Notes: generated by a model from the sequence alone, not told the origin. DNA of 35,195 nt from Marmoricola sp. (GCA_025965315.1 JAOPXD010000161.1:1-35195), one strand, 5' to 3'; shown: positions 1-8,319, counted from the stretch's first letter. Translations and numbers: made by a program.

Positions 1-815
1 AAGTGGCGGGCGGTCTTGGAGAGCTGGTACTCCGCGCCGGCCTCGAAGAAGGCGTTGGTGTCGCCCTCGAACAGGGAGACGTGGGTGTGCATGCCGGAGC
101 CGGGGTGGGTGGTGAACGGCTTGGGCATGAAGCTGGCCCAGATGCCCTGGCTGAGCGCCACCTCGCGCACCACGGTGCGGAAGGTCATGATGTTGTCGGC
201 CGTGGACAGCGCGTCGGCGTAGCGCAGGTCGATCTCCTGCTGGCCCGGTCCACCCTCGTGGTGACTGAACTCGACCGAGATCCCCATCGCCTCGAGCATC
301 GTGATCGCCTCTCGGCGGAAGTCCGATCCGGAGCTCTGCGAGGTGTGGTCGAAGTAGCCGCTCTGGTCGACCGGAACCGGCACGGTGCCCGCCTCGGGCT
401 GGCCCCTGAACAGGTAGAACTCGATCTCGGGGTGGGTGTAGAAGGTGAACCCCTGCTCGGCGGCGGACTGCAGGGTCCGCTTCAGCACGTAGCGCGGGTC
501 GGCGTACGACGCGGAACCGTCGGGCATCGAGATGTCGCAGAACATCCTGGCCGTCGCGGGGCCGTCGCCGCGCCAGGGCAGGATCTGGAAGGTGGCCGGG
601 TCCGGGTGCGCCAGCATGTCCGCCTCGGTCACCCGGGCGAAGCCCTCGATCGCGGAACCGTCGAACCCGATGCCCTCGGTGAACGCGCCCTCGAGCTCGG
701 CCGGCGCGATCGCGACCGACTTCAGGTAGCCCAGCACGTCGGTGAACCACAGCCGTACGAACCGGACGTCACGCTCTTCGAGTGCCCGGAGTACGAAGTC
801 TTCCTGCTTGCCCAT
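1..815 (-). CDS. glnA2: Glutamine synthetase, GlnA2-like (3' end outside window)
   Basis: My translation of the minus strand gives 271 residues starting MGKQEDFVLRALEERD and running off the left edge at ..LSKTARH. Glutamine synthetase makes glutamine from glutamate, ammonia and ATP in the cytoplasm. Visible family motifs: FDGSAIEGF (about 51-59) of the N-terminal beta-grasp domain, the metal-binding THPEIEFYLF (E130, E132), GPGQQEIDL (E194), and the glutamate/metal site GSGMHTH (about 239-245). The start motif and the short, insertion-free N-terminus match the actinobacterial GlnA2 class (type I-alpha) rather than GlnA1. The adenylylation-site region is outside the window, so that type of regulation cannot be judged. 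It lies 50 bp downstream of nadE in the same direction. The ATG at 813-815 has no Shine-Dalgarno but has a -10-like hexamer seven bases upstream, which suggests leaderless transcription. Confidence 0.93.
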   Translation of the reverse strand, partial: MGKQEDFVLRALEERDVRFVRLWFTDVLGYLKSVAIAPAELEGAFTEGIGFDGSAIEGFARVTEADMLAHPDPATFQILPWRGDGPATARMFCDISMPDGSASYADPRYVLKRTLQSAAEQGFTFYTHPEIEFYLFRGQPEAGTVPVPVDQSGYFDHTSQSSGSDFRREAITMLEAMGISVEFSHHEGGPGQQEIDLRYADALSTADNIMTFRTVVREVALSQGIWASFMPKPFTTHPGSGMHTHVSLFEGDTNAFFEAGAEYQLSKTARH

Positions 816-822
816 GGGCGCA

Positions 823-828
823 ACGATA
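823..828 (-). promoter_or_regulatory. Candidate -10 element for a leaderless glnA2 transcript
   Basis: On the minus strand TATCGT (matching TANNNT) ends seven bases before the glnA2 ATG, which places the expected transcription start at or within a base or two of the start codon. No convincing -35 box or Shine-Dalgarno is visible. Leaderless mRNAs are common in actinobacteria. If real, glnA2 can be transcribed independently of nadE. Confidence 0.45.
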
Positions 829-865
829 GGGCTTCCGGGTTTCGCGCGGGCGACAGGTCCGGCCG

Positions 866-2926
866 CTACTCGGTCGGGACCTGCTCCAGGTCTGCCAGCC
901 ACACCCGGGCGTTCGCGTCGGAGGGCATCCGCCAGTCACCGCGGGGCGACAGCGAGCCGCCTGCGGAGACCTTCGGACCGTTCGGCATCGCCGAGCGCTT
1001 GAACTGGCTGAACCCGAAGAAGCGGGTCACGAAGACCTCGAGCCAGCTCTTGATCGTCGCCAGGTCGTAGCCGGTACGACGGTCCTCGGGATAGCCGGCG
1101 GGCCAGGTTCCCGCGTCGGCGTCGGACCAGGCGTGCCGGGCCAGGAACGCGATCTTGCTGGGCCGGAAGCCGTGCCGCAGCACGTAGTAGAGGGTGAAGT
1201 CCTGAAGCGCGTACGGCCCGATCACGGCCTCGGTGCTCTGCGGGACCTCACCGGGCCGGGTCGGGATCAGCTCCGGGGTGATCTCCTGGCCGACGATCTC
1301 GAGCAGGATGTCGCCGACCTCCTGGTCACCGTGTCCACCCAGGAGCTGCTCGGTGGTGACCACCCAGCGGATCAGGTGCTGGATCAGCGTCTTCGGTACG
1401 CCGGCATTGACCCCGTAGTGCGACATCTGGTCACCGACGCCGTACGTGCACCAACCGAGCGCCAGCTCGGACAGATCACCGGTGCCCAGGACGATGCCGC
1501 CGCGGTGGTTCGCGATCCGGAACAGGTAGTCGGTGCGCAGGCCGGCCTGGACGTTCTCGAAGGTGATGTCGTAGACCGGCTCCGCGCCGCTGGAGGCGTG
1601 CCCGAGGTCCTCGAGCATCTGCGTCGCGGCCGGCCGGATGTCGAGCTCCTCGAAGCTCACCCCCAGCGTCTTGCACAGCCGGATCGCGTTGTTCCGGGTC
1701 CCCTCGGTGGTGGCGAAGCCGGGCATCGTGAACGCGAGGATGTCGCTCCGCGGCCGGCCGAGCTGATCCATCGCCTTAGCGGCCACGATCAGCGCGTGCG
1801 TGGAGTCGAGCCCGCCGCTGACGCCGATGACGATCTTGGGCTGGTTGATGGCGCGCAGGCGCTGCTCGAGCCCGGAGACCTGGATGTTGTACGCCTCGTA
1901 GCAGTCGAGGGCTAGTCGTTCGGGGTCGCTGGGAACGAACGGAAATCGGGCGACCTGCCGGCGAAGACCGATGTCACCGGTCGGCGGGTCCAGGGTGAAC
2001 GGGATCGTCGGGTAGTCCTCGACGGCGAGCCCCTCGGTGCCCAGGTTGTCGTCGAAGGACCCTTGGCGCTGACGCTCCTGACGGATCCGGTCGAGATCGA
2101 CGTCGACGACCGTGCGGCGCGCACCGTCCGGAAAGCGCTCCGTCTCCCCCAGCAGGTCACCGCACTCGTAGACCATCGTCTGGCCGTCCCAGGACAGGTC
2201 GGTGCTCGACTCGCCCTCGCCCGCGGCCGCGTACAGGTACGCCGCGAGGCAGCGCGCGCTGGCGCTGCGGACGAGGAGCCGCCGGTCCTCGGCTCGCGAG
2301 ACCGTGATCGGGCTCCCGGACAGGTTGGCCAGCACGGTCGCGCCGGCCAGCGCGGCGTGCGCGCTCGGCGGCACCGGCACCCACATGTCCTCGCAGATCT
2401 CGACGTGCAGCCGCAGGGCCGGCAGGTCGGCCGCCGAGAAGATCAGGCCGTGGCCGAACGCCACCTCGGCCCCGTTCAGCGTGATCGTGCCGTCTCCCAG
2501 GTGATCAGCGCCCGAGGCGTAGTACCGCTTCTCGTAGAACTCGCGGTAGTTGGGCAGGTGCACCTTCGGAACGACACCGAGGACCTCACCGCGGTGGATG
2601 ACCACGGCACAGTTGTAGAGCCGGTGCAGGTGTCGCAGCGGTGCGCCGACGACGAGCACCGGCAGCAGGTCCTTGCTGGCCTCGACGAGCTCGGCGATCG
2701 CGGCCAGGGTCGAGTCGAGGAGCACGTCCTGGAGCACCAGGTCGTCGATCGCGTACCCGGTCAGGCAGAGCTCGGGGAACACCGCGACCGCGACACCCTC
2801 GTCGTGGCAGGCGCGGGCCTCGGCGAGCACGCTCGCAGCGTTCGTCGCGGGGTCGGCGATGGCCACCGGGATGGTGCAGGCGGCCACGCGCGCGAACCCG
2901 TGCGCGTAACAGGAGTCGAAGTCCAC
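866..2926 (-). CDS. nadE: Glutamine-dependent NAD+ synthetase
   Basis: The product is 686 residues, the usual size of the two-domain enzyme that amidates nicotinic acid adenine dinucleotide to NAD+ using ammonia from glutamine. The N-terminal nitrilase-type glutaminase domain (about 1-290) carries the Glu-Lys-Cys triad: E52 in VFPELCLTGY, K121 in VVPKVHLP, C178 in EICEDMW. The C-terminal synthetase domain has the ATP P-loop motif GVSGGLDSTHA and the later GTGDLSELALGWCTYG segment. I chose the GTG at 2924-2926 (VDFDSCYAHGFARVAAC) because family members begin with this motif; the open frame extends further upstream only because of high GC. It probably leads a short transcription unit with glnA2, 50 bp downstream. 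Divergent from the acetyltransferase genes at 3002. Confidence 0.95.
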   Translation of the reverse strand: MDFDSCYAHGFARVAACTIPVAIADPATNAASVLAEARACHDEGVAVAVFPELCLTGYAIDDLVLQDVLLDSTLAAIAELVEASKDLLPVLVVGAPLRHLHRLYNCAVVIHRGEVLGVVPKVHLPNYREFYEKRYYASGADHLGDGTITLNGAEVAFGHGLIFSAADLPALRLHVEICEDMWVPVPPSAHAALAGATVLANLSGSPITVSRAEDRRLLVRSASARCLAAYLYAAAGEGESSTDLSWDGQTMVYECGDLLGETERFPDGARRTVVDVDLDRIRQERQRQGSFDDNLGTEGLAVEDYPTIPFTLDPPTGDIGLRRQVARFPFVPSDPERLALDCYEAYNIQVSGLEQRLRAINQPKIVIGVSGGLDSTHALIVAAKAMDQLGRPRSDILAFTMPGFATTEGTRNNAIRLCKTLGVSFEELDIRPAATQMLEDLGHASSGAEPVYDITFENVQAGLRTDYLFRIANHRGGIVLGTGDLSELALGWCTYGVGDQMSHYGVNAGVPKTLIQHLIRWVVTTEQLLGGHGDQEVGDILLEIVGQEITPELIPTRPGEVPQSTEAVIGPYALQDFTLYYVLRHGFRPSKIAFLARHAWSDADAGTWPAGYPEDRRTGYDLATIKSWLEVFVTRFFGFSQFKRSAMPNGPKVSAGGSLSPRGDWRMPSDANARVWLADLEQVPTE

Positions 2927-3001
2927 CCCACCAGTCTCGCGCACGGCGTCACGGGTGTCGAAAAACGTCGGGGAACCACGCCATGCGGCAACGATGCGGG
3001 G

Positions 3002-3379
3002 ATGGCATGGATGGACGGCCTCACCTGGCCCCGGAGCACCGCTCGGCTCGTACTGCGCCCGGCCCTCGACGAGGACCTCGAGGCGCTGTGGCAGATCAGA
3101 CGACAGGAATCGGTCGGCACGTGGCTGGGCGACTCGTCCACGGTGCTGGACGAGTTCGTGACCGAGGCGCACGAGATCGACCGGCTCGGCAGCACCCTGG
3201 TGATCGAGCACGACGGCGCGATCATCGGCGACCTGTCCGCGCGGATCGGGATGCGACGCGAGGCGCACAGCGTCAAGGACTCGCTGCACCGCACCCTCGG
3301 CTGGTCTGACGGCTACATCTACGCGATCCTCGCCGAGGAGTGGCGCACCGCCCGACCAACCCCCGGTGCGCCAGACTGA
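3002..3379 (+). pseudogene. GNAT acetyltransferase with internal deletion
   Basis: This 125-residue open frame begins MAWMDGLTWPRSTARLVLRP, a normal start for a RimJ/RimL-type GNAT, and ends with GMRREAHSVKDSLHR and GYIYAILAEEWR, which is how the C-terminus of these proteins normally looks. The two ends are joined directly at about residues 80-85 (GAIIGDL followed by SARIGMRREAH). The roughly 65-70 residues normally between them, which hold the beta4-alpha3 acetyl-CoA pyrophosphate loop (Q/RxxGxG/A), are absent, while the frame stays open. The product should not bind acetyl-CoA, so I call it a non-functional remnant. The estimate of the missing length rests on family knowledge; no homologue was aligned. 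It lies just before a complete GNAT of a different subgroup, with the next ATG 4 bases after its stop. Confidence 0.7.
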
Positions 3380-3383
3380 CCCG

Positions 3384-3935
3384 ATGAGCGCTCCCCGACT
3401 GACCACCGATCGCCTGGTGCTGCGCGCCTGGCAGGACGACGACCTGGTGCCGTTCGCCGCGCTCAACGCGGACCCCGAGGTGATGGAGTTCTTCCCGGCA
3501 CCGCTCACGTCCGACGAGGCCGCCGAGTTCGCCGGGCGTCACCAGGCCCTGCTCGAGGCTGGCGAGCCCGGCGTCTTCGCCGTCGAGGTCGCCGCGACGT
3601 CCGAGTTCATCGGCTTCATCGGGCTCGCGGTCCCGCGCTTCGAAGCAGCCTTCACCCCCTGCGTCGAGGTCGGCTGGCGACTCGCGCGCTCAGCCTGGGG
3701 CCACGGGTACGCCGCCGAGGGCGCCCAGGCGGCCTTGCAGCACGGCTTCGGGACGCTCGGCCTGGACGAGATCGTCTCGTTCACCTCCGAGATCAACCGG
3801 CGCTCGCGGGCCGTGATGGTCCGGTTGCAGATGGAGCACGACCCGACCGAGGACTTCGACCACCCGAGGATCGCCGACGGGGACCGGCTGCAGCGGCACG
3901 TGCTCTACCGCCGTACCGGTGCGCCGACCCGGTGA
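3384..3935 (+). CDS. GNAT N-acetyltransferase (RimJ/RimL type)
   Basis: This 183-residue protein begins MSAPRLTTDRLVLRAW, the standard opening of the RimJ/RimL group that transfers acetyl from acetyl-CoA to an amine. The order of elements is intact: LTTDRLVLR strand, the PEVMEFFP segment, the central CVEVGWRLARSAWGHGYA segment with the acetyl-CoA loop (RSAWGHGYA), then LGLDEIVSFTSEINRRS and the C-terminal DFDHPRI and RHVLYRR. The substrate cannot be read from sequence; small molecules or antibiotics are as likely as a ribosomal protein. The ATG at 3384 was chosen over an upstream in-frame start at 3366 that would overlap the previous frame. The last four codons and the stop lie inside a 15-bp tandem repeat, so the extreme C-terminus may vary between strains. 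Confidence 0.88.
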   Translation: MSAPRLTTDRLVLRAWQDDDLVPFAALNADPEVMEFFPAPLTSDEAAEFAGRHQALLEAGEPGVFAVEVAATSEFIGFIGLAVPRFEAAFTPCVEVGWRLARSAWGHGYAAEGAQAALQHGFGTLGLDEIVSFTSEINRRSRAVMVRLQMEHDPTEDFDHPRIADGDRLQRHVLYRRTGAPTR

Positions 3936-3970
3936 TGAGCGACCCGGTGATGAGCGACCCGGTGATGAGC
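3926..3970. repeat. 15-bp tandem repeat, three copies, covering a stop codon
   Basis: The unit GACCCGGTGATGAGC occurs three times without interruption at 3926-3940, 3941-3955 and 3956-3970, followed by a partial GAC. The stop codon of the upstream acetyltransferase (3933-3935) lies in the first copy. Because the unit is a multiple of three and contains a stop in that frame, copy-number change would leave the protein end unchanged but alter the 3' untranslated region and the spacing to panB. Confidence 0.95.
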
Positions 3971-3977
3971 GACACAG

Positions 3978-4006
3978 GGTCAAAACTCCGCAGACAGGGC
4001 TAGCGT
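3978..4006 (+). promoter_or_regulatory. Possible panB promoter
   Basis: GGTCAA and TAGCGT are separated by 17 bp, which would give a start about 57 bases before the panB ATG. The -10 fits TANNNT; the -35 is a poor match. Offered as a low-confidence candidate because panB needs a promoter in this 134-bp gap. Confidence 0.3.
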
Positions 4007-4069
4007 TGTTGGTGGTCCGTGGACTCCGTGAGGGAGCTGCGAGAGCACGTCCAGGTTAGGAACTCACCG

Positions 4070-4930
4070 ATGAGTCAGAGCACGCCCGAGGAGACCGCGC
4101 CGTACGGCAGCGGACCTGCTCCTGTCGCGGCCGCCCGCAGGCGGATCCGCACCCACCACCTGCGCGAGATGAAGGAGCGTGGCGAGAAGTTCGCCATGCT
4201 CACGTCGTACGACATGTACACCGCGGCCGCCTTCGACGACGCCGGCATCGAGGTCCTCCTCGTCGGCGACAGCGCGTCGAACAACGTGCTCGGCAACGAG
4301 ACCTCGATCCCGATCACGGTCGACGAGCTCCTTCCGCTGACCCGGGCGGTGTCCCGCGCCGCGCAGCACGCCCTGGTCGTCGGCGACCTCCCGTTCGGCT
4401 CGTACCAGCGCTCCCCCGAACAGGCTTACGACACGGCGGTCCGGTTCATGAAGGAGGGCGGTGCGCACTGCGTGAAGCTCGAGGGCGGGGCCGAGATGAC
4501 CGGCCAGATCGAGCTGCTGACCCGTGGCGGGATCCCGGTGATGGCGCACATCGGCTTCACCCCGCAGAGCGAGCACGCGCTCGGCGGGTACCGGGTCCAG
4601 GGTCGGGGCGAGACCGCCCAGCGGATCCTGGCCGACGCGAAGGCCATCGAGGCCGCAGGTGCCTTCGCCGTGGTGATGGAGATGGTGCCCGGCGAGGTCG
4701 CTGCCGAGGTGACCAAGCAGCTCAGCATCCCGACGATCGGGATCGGCGCCGGGAACGGCTGCGACGCCCAGGTCCTGGTCTGGCAGGACGCGTTCGGGCT
4801 GCGGACCGGGAAGATGGCGCGCTTCGTCAAGCAGTACGCCGACGTCCACGCCGTGCTGACCGACGGTGCCCAGAAGTACGCCGCCGAGGTGAGGTCCGGG
4901 GCGTTCCCCGGTCCGGAGCACACCTTCTGA
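4070..4930 (+). CDS. panB: 3-methyl-2-oxobutanoate hydroxymethyltransferase
   Basis: The product is 286 residues, close to the usual length of PanB, the first enzyme of pantothenate (hence CoA) synthesis. It transfers a hydroxymethyl group from 5,10-methylene-tetrahydrofolate to alpha-ketoisovalerate to make ketopantoate. The TIM-barrel signatures are present: [30 protein letters not shown] with the Mg-binding Asp (D67), [11 protein letters not shown] with the second Asp, [16 protein letters not shown] and the late VVMEMVP glutamate and IGIGAG segments. I start at ATG 4070 (MSQSTPEE) because AGGAA lies about nine bases upstream; a longer in-frame start at 4019 adds only a nonconserved leader. 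A G+C hairpin follows the stop. The panB position between glnA2 and the RNase H/Nif3 block resembles the mycobacterial arrangement. Confidence 0.95.
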   Translation: MSQSTPEETAPYGSGPAPVAAARRRIRTHHLREMKERGEKFAMLTSYDMYTAAAFDDAGIEVLLVGDSASNNVLGNETSIPITVDELLPLTRAVSRAAQHALVVGDLPFGSYQRSPEQAYDTAVRFMKEGGAHCVKLEGGAEMTGQIELLTRGGIPVMAHIGFTPQSEHALGGYRVQGRGETAQRILADAKAIEAAGAFAVVMEMVPGEVAAEVTKQLSIPTIGIGAGNGCDAQVLVWQDAFGLRTGKMARFVKQYADVHAVLTDGAQKYAAEVRSGAFPGPEHTF

Positions 4931-4944
4931 CGAGAGACCTGTCA

Positions 4945-4964
4945 GGACCCCGTCCGCGGGGTTC
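4945..4964 (+). terminator. Possible terminator hairpin after panB
   Basis: GGACCCCG and CGGGGTTC pair over 8 bp (one G-T wobble) around a TCCG loop, 14 bases after the panB stop. There is no U-tract, so termination is plausible but weak; the hairpin ends 29 bases before the next start codon. Confidence 0.4.
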
Positions 4965-4993
4965 GAAACCTCGCTGCGGGGTAACTCGAAGAC

Positions 4994-6145
4994 ATGCGCC
5001 GTACCGGACTTCTCTCGATCCTGTTCGCCGCCGTCGCCGCCCTGGTGGTTCCGAACGCTCCGGCGGTCGACGCCGACGCCGGCCGCTCGGCTGCATCGGT
5101 TCCGTCCCTGAAGGTGACCCGCCAGATCCAGGGACTCGCCTTCCCCTGGGACGTCCAGAACCTGCCGGGCCAGCGCCTGCTCGTCTCCGAGCGCGAGTCC
5201 GCGCGGCTGCTGGTGTGGCGCGCCGGTGCCGTGCACGCACTGACCTTCCCGTCGAGCTCGGTCTGGGTCTCGGTCGAGACCGGTCTGATGTCGCTCGCGG
5301 CCGATCCTGACTTCGCGAAGAACCGCCGCGTGTACACCTGCCAGGGCGGCTTCCTTCCCGGCGGTGGACACGACGTGCGGGTGGTGGCGTGGCGGATGAA
5401 CAAGTCCTACACCGGCGTCACCCTGATCAAGAAGCTCATCGGCGGGTTCCCGACCAGTACCGGCCGCCACGGCGGCTGTCGGCTGCTGATCACCCGCGCC
5501 GGGGCCCTTCTCGTGGGCACCGGCGACGCCGCCGTCGGGACCAACCCGCAGAACCTGCGTTCGCTGGGTGGCAAGACCCTGCGACTCAACCGGATCACCG
5601 GTGCGCCCTGGCCGACGAACCCGTGGCCGCACGCGAAGTCGAAGAACCGTCGCTACATCCAGACCTACGGCCACCGCAACGTCCAGGGACTCTCGCAGCG
5701 GGCGGACGGCAGCCTGTGGTCGATCGAGCAAGGGACCGACCGCAACGACGAGGTCAACAAGCTGGTCAACGGCGGCAACTACGGGTGGAACCCGGTTCCG
5801 GGGTACGACGAGTCGACGCCGATGACGAGCTTCGCGCTCCCCGGCAAGCAGTACGCCGCGAAGTGGAACTCCGGGTTCCCGACGCTGGCCACCTCGGGCG
5901 GCACCTGGGTCCGCGGCAAGAAGTGGGACGCCCTCGACGGCACGCTCGCGGTCGCCGCGCTCAAGGCGAGCGAGGTCGTGTTCATGAAGTTCGACAAGTC
6001 CGGCAAGCTGCTCTGGACCCGGACACCAGCGGCCTTGAAGTCCTTCGGACGGCTGCGCTCGATCACGGTCGCGCCCGACAACGACCTCCTGATCACGACG
6101 TCGAACGGTGACAACGACGCCGTCCTGCGGGTGACCCCGGAGTGA
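4994..6145 (+). CDS. Secreted PQQ-type aldose/sorbosone dehydrogenase
   Basis: This 383-residue protein starts with a Sec-type signal (MRRTGLLSILFAAVAALVV, cleavage probably in the APAVDADA region) followed by a soluble glucose/sorbosone dehydrogenase beta-propeller. Family landmarks in order: GLAFPWDVQNLPGQRLLVSE, LMSLAADPDFAKNRRVY, STGRHGG with the candidate catalytic His159, LLVGTGDAAVG, GKTLRLN, QTYGHRNVQGL, SIEQGTDRNDEVN and GGNYGWNPVPGYD. These are the positions that hold PQQ and calcium in YliI/sGDH-type enzymes, which oxidise the C1 of aldoses outside the membrane. No PQQ synthesis genes are in the window, so cofactor use is inferred. No lipobox, so the product should be exported free. 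Convergent with the membrane protein at 6159, only 13 bp away. Substrate is unknown. Confidence 0.85.
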   Translation: MRRTGLLSILFAAVAALVVPNAPAVDADAGRSAASVPSLKVTRQIQGLAFPWDVQNLPGQRLLVSERESARLLVWRAGAVHALTFPSSSVWVSVETGLMSLAADPDFAKNRRVYTCQGGFLPGGGHDVRVVAWRMNKSYTGVTLIKKLIGGFPTSTGRHGGCRLLITRAGALLVGTGDAAVGTNPQNLRSLGGKTLRLNRITGAPWPTNPWPHAKSKNRRYIQTYGHRNVQGLSQRADGSLWSIEQGTDRNDEVNKLVNGGNYGWNPVPGYDESTPMTSFALPGKQYAAKWNSGFPTLATSGGTWVRGKKWDALDGTLAVAALKASEVVFMKFDKSGKLLWTRTPAALKSFGRLRSITVAPDNDLLITTSNGDNDAVLRVTPE

Positions 6146-6152
6146 CCCCGGA
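6131..6152. repeat. 11-bp direct duplication at a stop codon
   Basis: GTGACCCCGGA is present twice head to tail (6131-6141, 6142-6152). The first copy encodes the end of the sugar dehydrogenase, and the stop TGA at 6143-6145 lies in the second copy. Short duplication, visible directly. Confidence 0.85.
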
Positions 6153-6158
6153 GAAGCC

Positions 6159-6428
6159 CTACTGGGCGATCAGCACCACGGCGAGCCAGCACAGCATCGA
6201 GACGACGCCGACGCCGACGACCCAGCGCGGGTGCGGCATGAACCACCGCGTGCCCAGGAGCAGCAGCACCAGCCAGACCAGCAGCAGCCCGACCGCGGCC
6301 AGCCAGCCGTAGACCGAGATCGCCCCGAAGATCAGGAACGGCGTACAGGCCAGGACGGCCATCCCGATGAAGGAATCCCGGTAGACGCTGATGTCCTTGA
6401 TGCGGCCCGGGGGCTGCTTGTCGCTCAT
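6159..6428 (-). CDS. Small integral membrane protein, unknown function
   Basis: This 89-residue protein has a short charged N-terminus ([19 protein letters not shown]) and three hydrophobic segments at about 20-37, 40-58 and 68-87, with a basic loop ([11 protein letters not shown]) between the last two. That topology is consistent with an inner-membrane protein, but I do not recognise a family with confidence. The ATG at 6426-6428 lies divergent from map, with 53 bp between the two starts. Its end faces the sugar dehydrogenase gene. It could be a DUF2530-like or similar small actinobacterial membrane protein; that is a guess. Confidence 0.75.
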   Translation of the reverse strand: MSDKQPPGRIKDISVYRDSFIGMAVLACTPFLIFGAISVYGWLAAVGLLLVWLVLLLLGTRWFMPHPRWVVGVGVVSMLCWLAVVLIAQ

Positions 6429-6468
6429 GGCCCCGACTATCCCATTCGGATCCGCATCCGTGCGCTCC

Positions 6469-6474
6469 TAGACT
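6469..6474 (+). promoter_or_regulatory. Candidate -10 element for leaderless map transcript
   Basis: TAGACT (TANNNT) ends seven bases before the GTG start of map, and no Shine-Dalgarno is present between them. This is the geometry of a leaderless actinobacterial mRNA. Confidence 0.5.
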
Positions 6475-6481
6475 CACCTGC

Positions 6482-7330
6482 GTGACTCCTGTTCAAGCCG
6501 GCACCCTCTCGCCGCGGCGAGACGTTCCGGCGCACATCCCGCGGCCGGAGTACGTCGGCAAGCCGGGTCCGGCGCGCTTCACCGGCTCCGAGGTCAAGGA
6601 CGCGGAGACGATCGAGCGGATGCGCGTCGCGGGCCGGATCGCCGCCCAGGCGCTCGCCGAGGTGGGCCGGAACGTGGCGCCGGGGATCACCCACGACGAG
6701 CTGGACCGGATCGGGCACGAGTTCCTGCTCGACCACGACGCGTACCCCTCGACCCTGGGCTACCGCGGGTTCCCGAAGTCGCTGTGCACCAGCGCGAACG
6801 AGGTCGTCTGCCACGGGATCCCCGACAGCCGGGTCGTCGAGGACGGCGACATCGTCAACATCGACATCACGGCGTTCATCGGCGGGGTGCACGGTGACAC
6901 CAACGCGACCTTCCTGACCCCCGGGGTGAGCCAGGAGGTGCGCGACCTGGTCGACCACACCCAGGAGTCGTTGCGACGCGCGATCGCTGCCGTCAAGCCG
7001 GGGCGCCGGCTGAACGTGATCGGCCGCGTCATCGAGTCCTACGCGAAGCGGTTCGGGTACGGCGTCGTCCGGGAGTTCACCGGGCACGGCATCGGTACGG
7101 CGTTCCACTCGGGTCTGGTCATCGTGCACTTCGACGACCCGGCGTACGACACCGTGATCGAGACCGGGATGACCTTCACGATCGAGCCGATGCTCAACCT
7201 CGGTACCCACGAGTGGGAGATGTGGGACGACGACTGGACCGTCGTGACCCGGGACCGCCGTACGTCCGCGCAGTTCGAGCACACCCTGCTCGTCACGGCC
7301 GACGGCGCCGAGATCTTGACGCTGCCCTGA
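6482..7330 (+). CDS. map: Methionine aminopeptidase, type I
   Basis: The 282-residue product removes the initiator methionine from nascent proteins. All five metal ligands of the pita-bread fold are visible: D128 and D139 ([19 protein letters not shown]), H202 (EFTGHGIG), E235 (TFTIEPML) and E266 ([10 protein letters not shown]), plus the substrate-contact His in VCHGIPD. The N-terminus has about 40 extra residues rich in proline ([14 protein letters not shown]) before the catalytic domain, as in the actinobacterial MetAP1c class, where this extension is thought to contact the ribosome. GTG at 6482 was chosen because the proline-rich extension needs it and a -10-like box sits directly upstream. 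The stop overlaps the ATG of the next gene (TGATG), so the two are translationally coupled. Confidence 0.95.
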   Translation: MTPVQAGTLSPRRDVPAHIPRPEYVGKPGPARFTGSEVKDAETIERMRVAGRIAAQALAEVGRNVAPGITHDELDRIGHEFLLDHDAYPSTLGYRGFPKSLCTSANEVVCHGIPDSRVVEDGDIVNIDITAFIGGVHGDTNATFLTPGVSQEVRDLVDHTQESLRRAIAAVKPGRRLNVIGRVIESYAKRFGYGVVREFTGHGIGTAFHSGLVIVHFDDPAYDTVIETGMTFTIEPMLNLGTHEWEMWDDDWTVVTRDRRTSAQFEHTLLVTADGAEILTLP

Positions 7331-7845
7331 TGTTCTCCAGTCGTACGCGTCTCCTCGGAGCCATCGCCTCGGTCGTCGTGGTCTCCGCGATCACGGTCGT
7401 CGCCTGCCTGACCCTGGGGGGCTCCACCGACAGCTCGCACTCGACCCACAGCTCGATCGACCGGGCACCCAGCCCGGGTGCCGCACCAGCGCTGGCTGCG
7501 GCCAAGGCGTTCGCGATCGCTCTGACGACCTACGACTACACCACGGTCGACGACTACCTGGCCGGTGTGGCCCGGCTGACGACGGCGCCGTACGCGGGTC
7601 AGTTCGCCAGCAGCCAGGCGACGCTGAGGTCGGCGATCACCCTCGACGAGCGGACCTCCGCCTCGACCGTGACGGGCGCCCAGATCCTCAGCGCGACCCC
7701 GACCTCGGCGGAGGTGAAGGTCACGATCGAGGCGAAGTACACCTCGTCGGAGGATTCGACACCGCAGCCGTCGACCCAGGTCTACGACCTCACCCTGGTA
7801 CGACGGGGAACGACCTGGCTGGTCAGCGACGTCGCGAGCAGCTGA
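7330..7845 (+). CDS. Membrane-anchored Mce-associated-like protein
   Basis: This 171-residue protein has one N-terminal transmembrane anchor (about 8-30, LLGAIASVVVVSAITVVACL), a Ser/Thr/His-rich linker and an extracytoplasmic domain of about 120 residues. The pattern AAKAFAIALTTYDYTTVDDYL, a long helical middle, then EVKVTIEAKY and YDLTLVRRGTTWLVSDV is that of the NTF2-like domain in Mce-associated membrane proteins. There are no mce genes in the window, so a role in lipid import is not supported; the fold is also used by unrelated orphan proteins. The ATG overlaps the map stop by one base, so it is likely cotranscribed with map. Function is unknown. Confidence 0.7.
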   Translation: MFSSRTRLLGAIASVVVVSAITVVACLTLGGSTDSSHSTHSSIDRAPSPGAAPALAAAKAFAIALTTYDYTTVDDYLAGVARLTTAPYAGQFASSQATLRSAITLDERTSASTVTGAQILSATPTSAEVKVTIEAKYTSSEDSTPQPSTQVYDLTLVRRGTTWLVSDVASS

Positions 7846-7863
7846 CCGGCGGGCCGACGGACG

Positions 7864-8289
7864 TCAGGCTTCGGACTTGCCGAAGACCATCGCTTCCATG
7901 TTCCAGTAGCCGCGCAGGTTCGTGATCTTGTGGTCCTCGTTGAGCTTGTAGCAGAAGATGCCGCGCACGTAGCTGGTCAGACCGCCCTCGAAAGCGCTGT
8001 GCAGGACCAGGACGTGCGCGACCTCGAGGTCCGAGCTGGACGGGAACGTCTCCTGGCACTCGACGCGCAGGTTGTTCGTGGCGATGTTCTTGTCGAAGAA
8101 CTCCTCGACCGCGGCCTTGCCGCGAACACCGTTGCCGTCCTCGTTGGTGATCGCGACGCCGATCGGGTCCTCGATGACGATGTCGTCGGCCATCAACGCC
8201 AGCCACCCGGCCTTGTCACGGGCCTGGACGCAGCGCCAGGAGGCCTGCGAAGCGGCAAGGGCGGGACTGGTCGTTGACTGCTCGGACAC
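7864..8289 (-). CDS. SnoaL-like / NTF2-fold protein
   Basis: This 141-residue cytoplasmic protein resembles the SnoaL/ketosteroid-isomerase superfamily: an N-terminal helix pair (ASQASWRCVQARDKAGWLALM), then ADDIVIEDPIG, GKAAVEEFFDKNI, and a curved sheet ending KITNLRGYWNMEAM. Members include isomerases, hydrolases and small-molecule-binding proteins; the catalytic residues differ between subgroups and I cannot assign a reaction. The start is GTG (8287-8289) with CAGGAG six bases upstream, a good Shine-Dalgarno. A promoter-like pair lies upstream at 8320-8348. It is transcribed convergently with the Mce-associated-like gene and divergently from the secreted protein at 8501. Confidence 0.75.
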   Translation of the reverse strand: MSEQSTTSPALAASQASWRCVQARDKAGWLALMADDIVIEDPIGVAITNEDGNGVRGKAAVEEFFDKNIATNNLRVECQETFPSSSDLEVAHVLVLHSAFEGGLTSYVRGIFCYKLNEDHKITNLRGYWNMEAMVFGKSEA

Positions 8290-8319
8290 GGGGATCTCCT
8301 GGGTTGCGGTGATGACGCG

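Noticed and set aside
4064..5731. 555-residue minus-strand frame
   Set aside because: Runs antisense through panB and the sugar dehydrogenase, both with clear family motifs; no recognisable domain.
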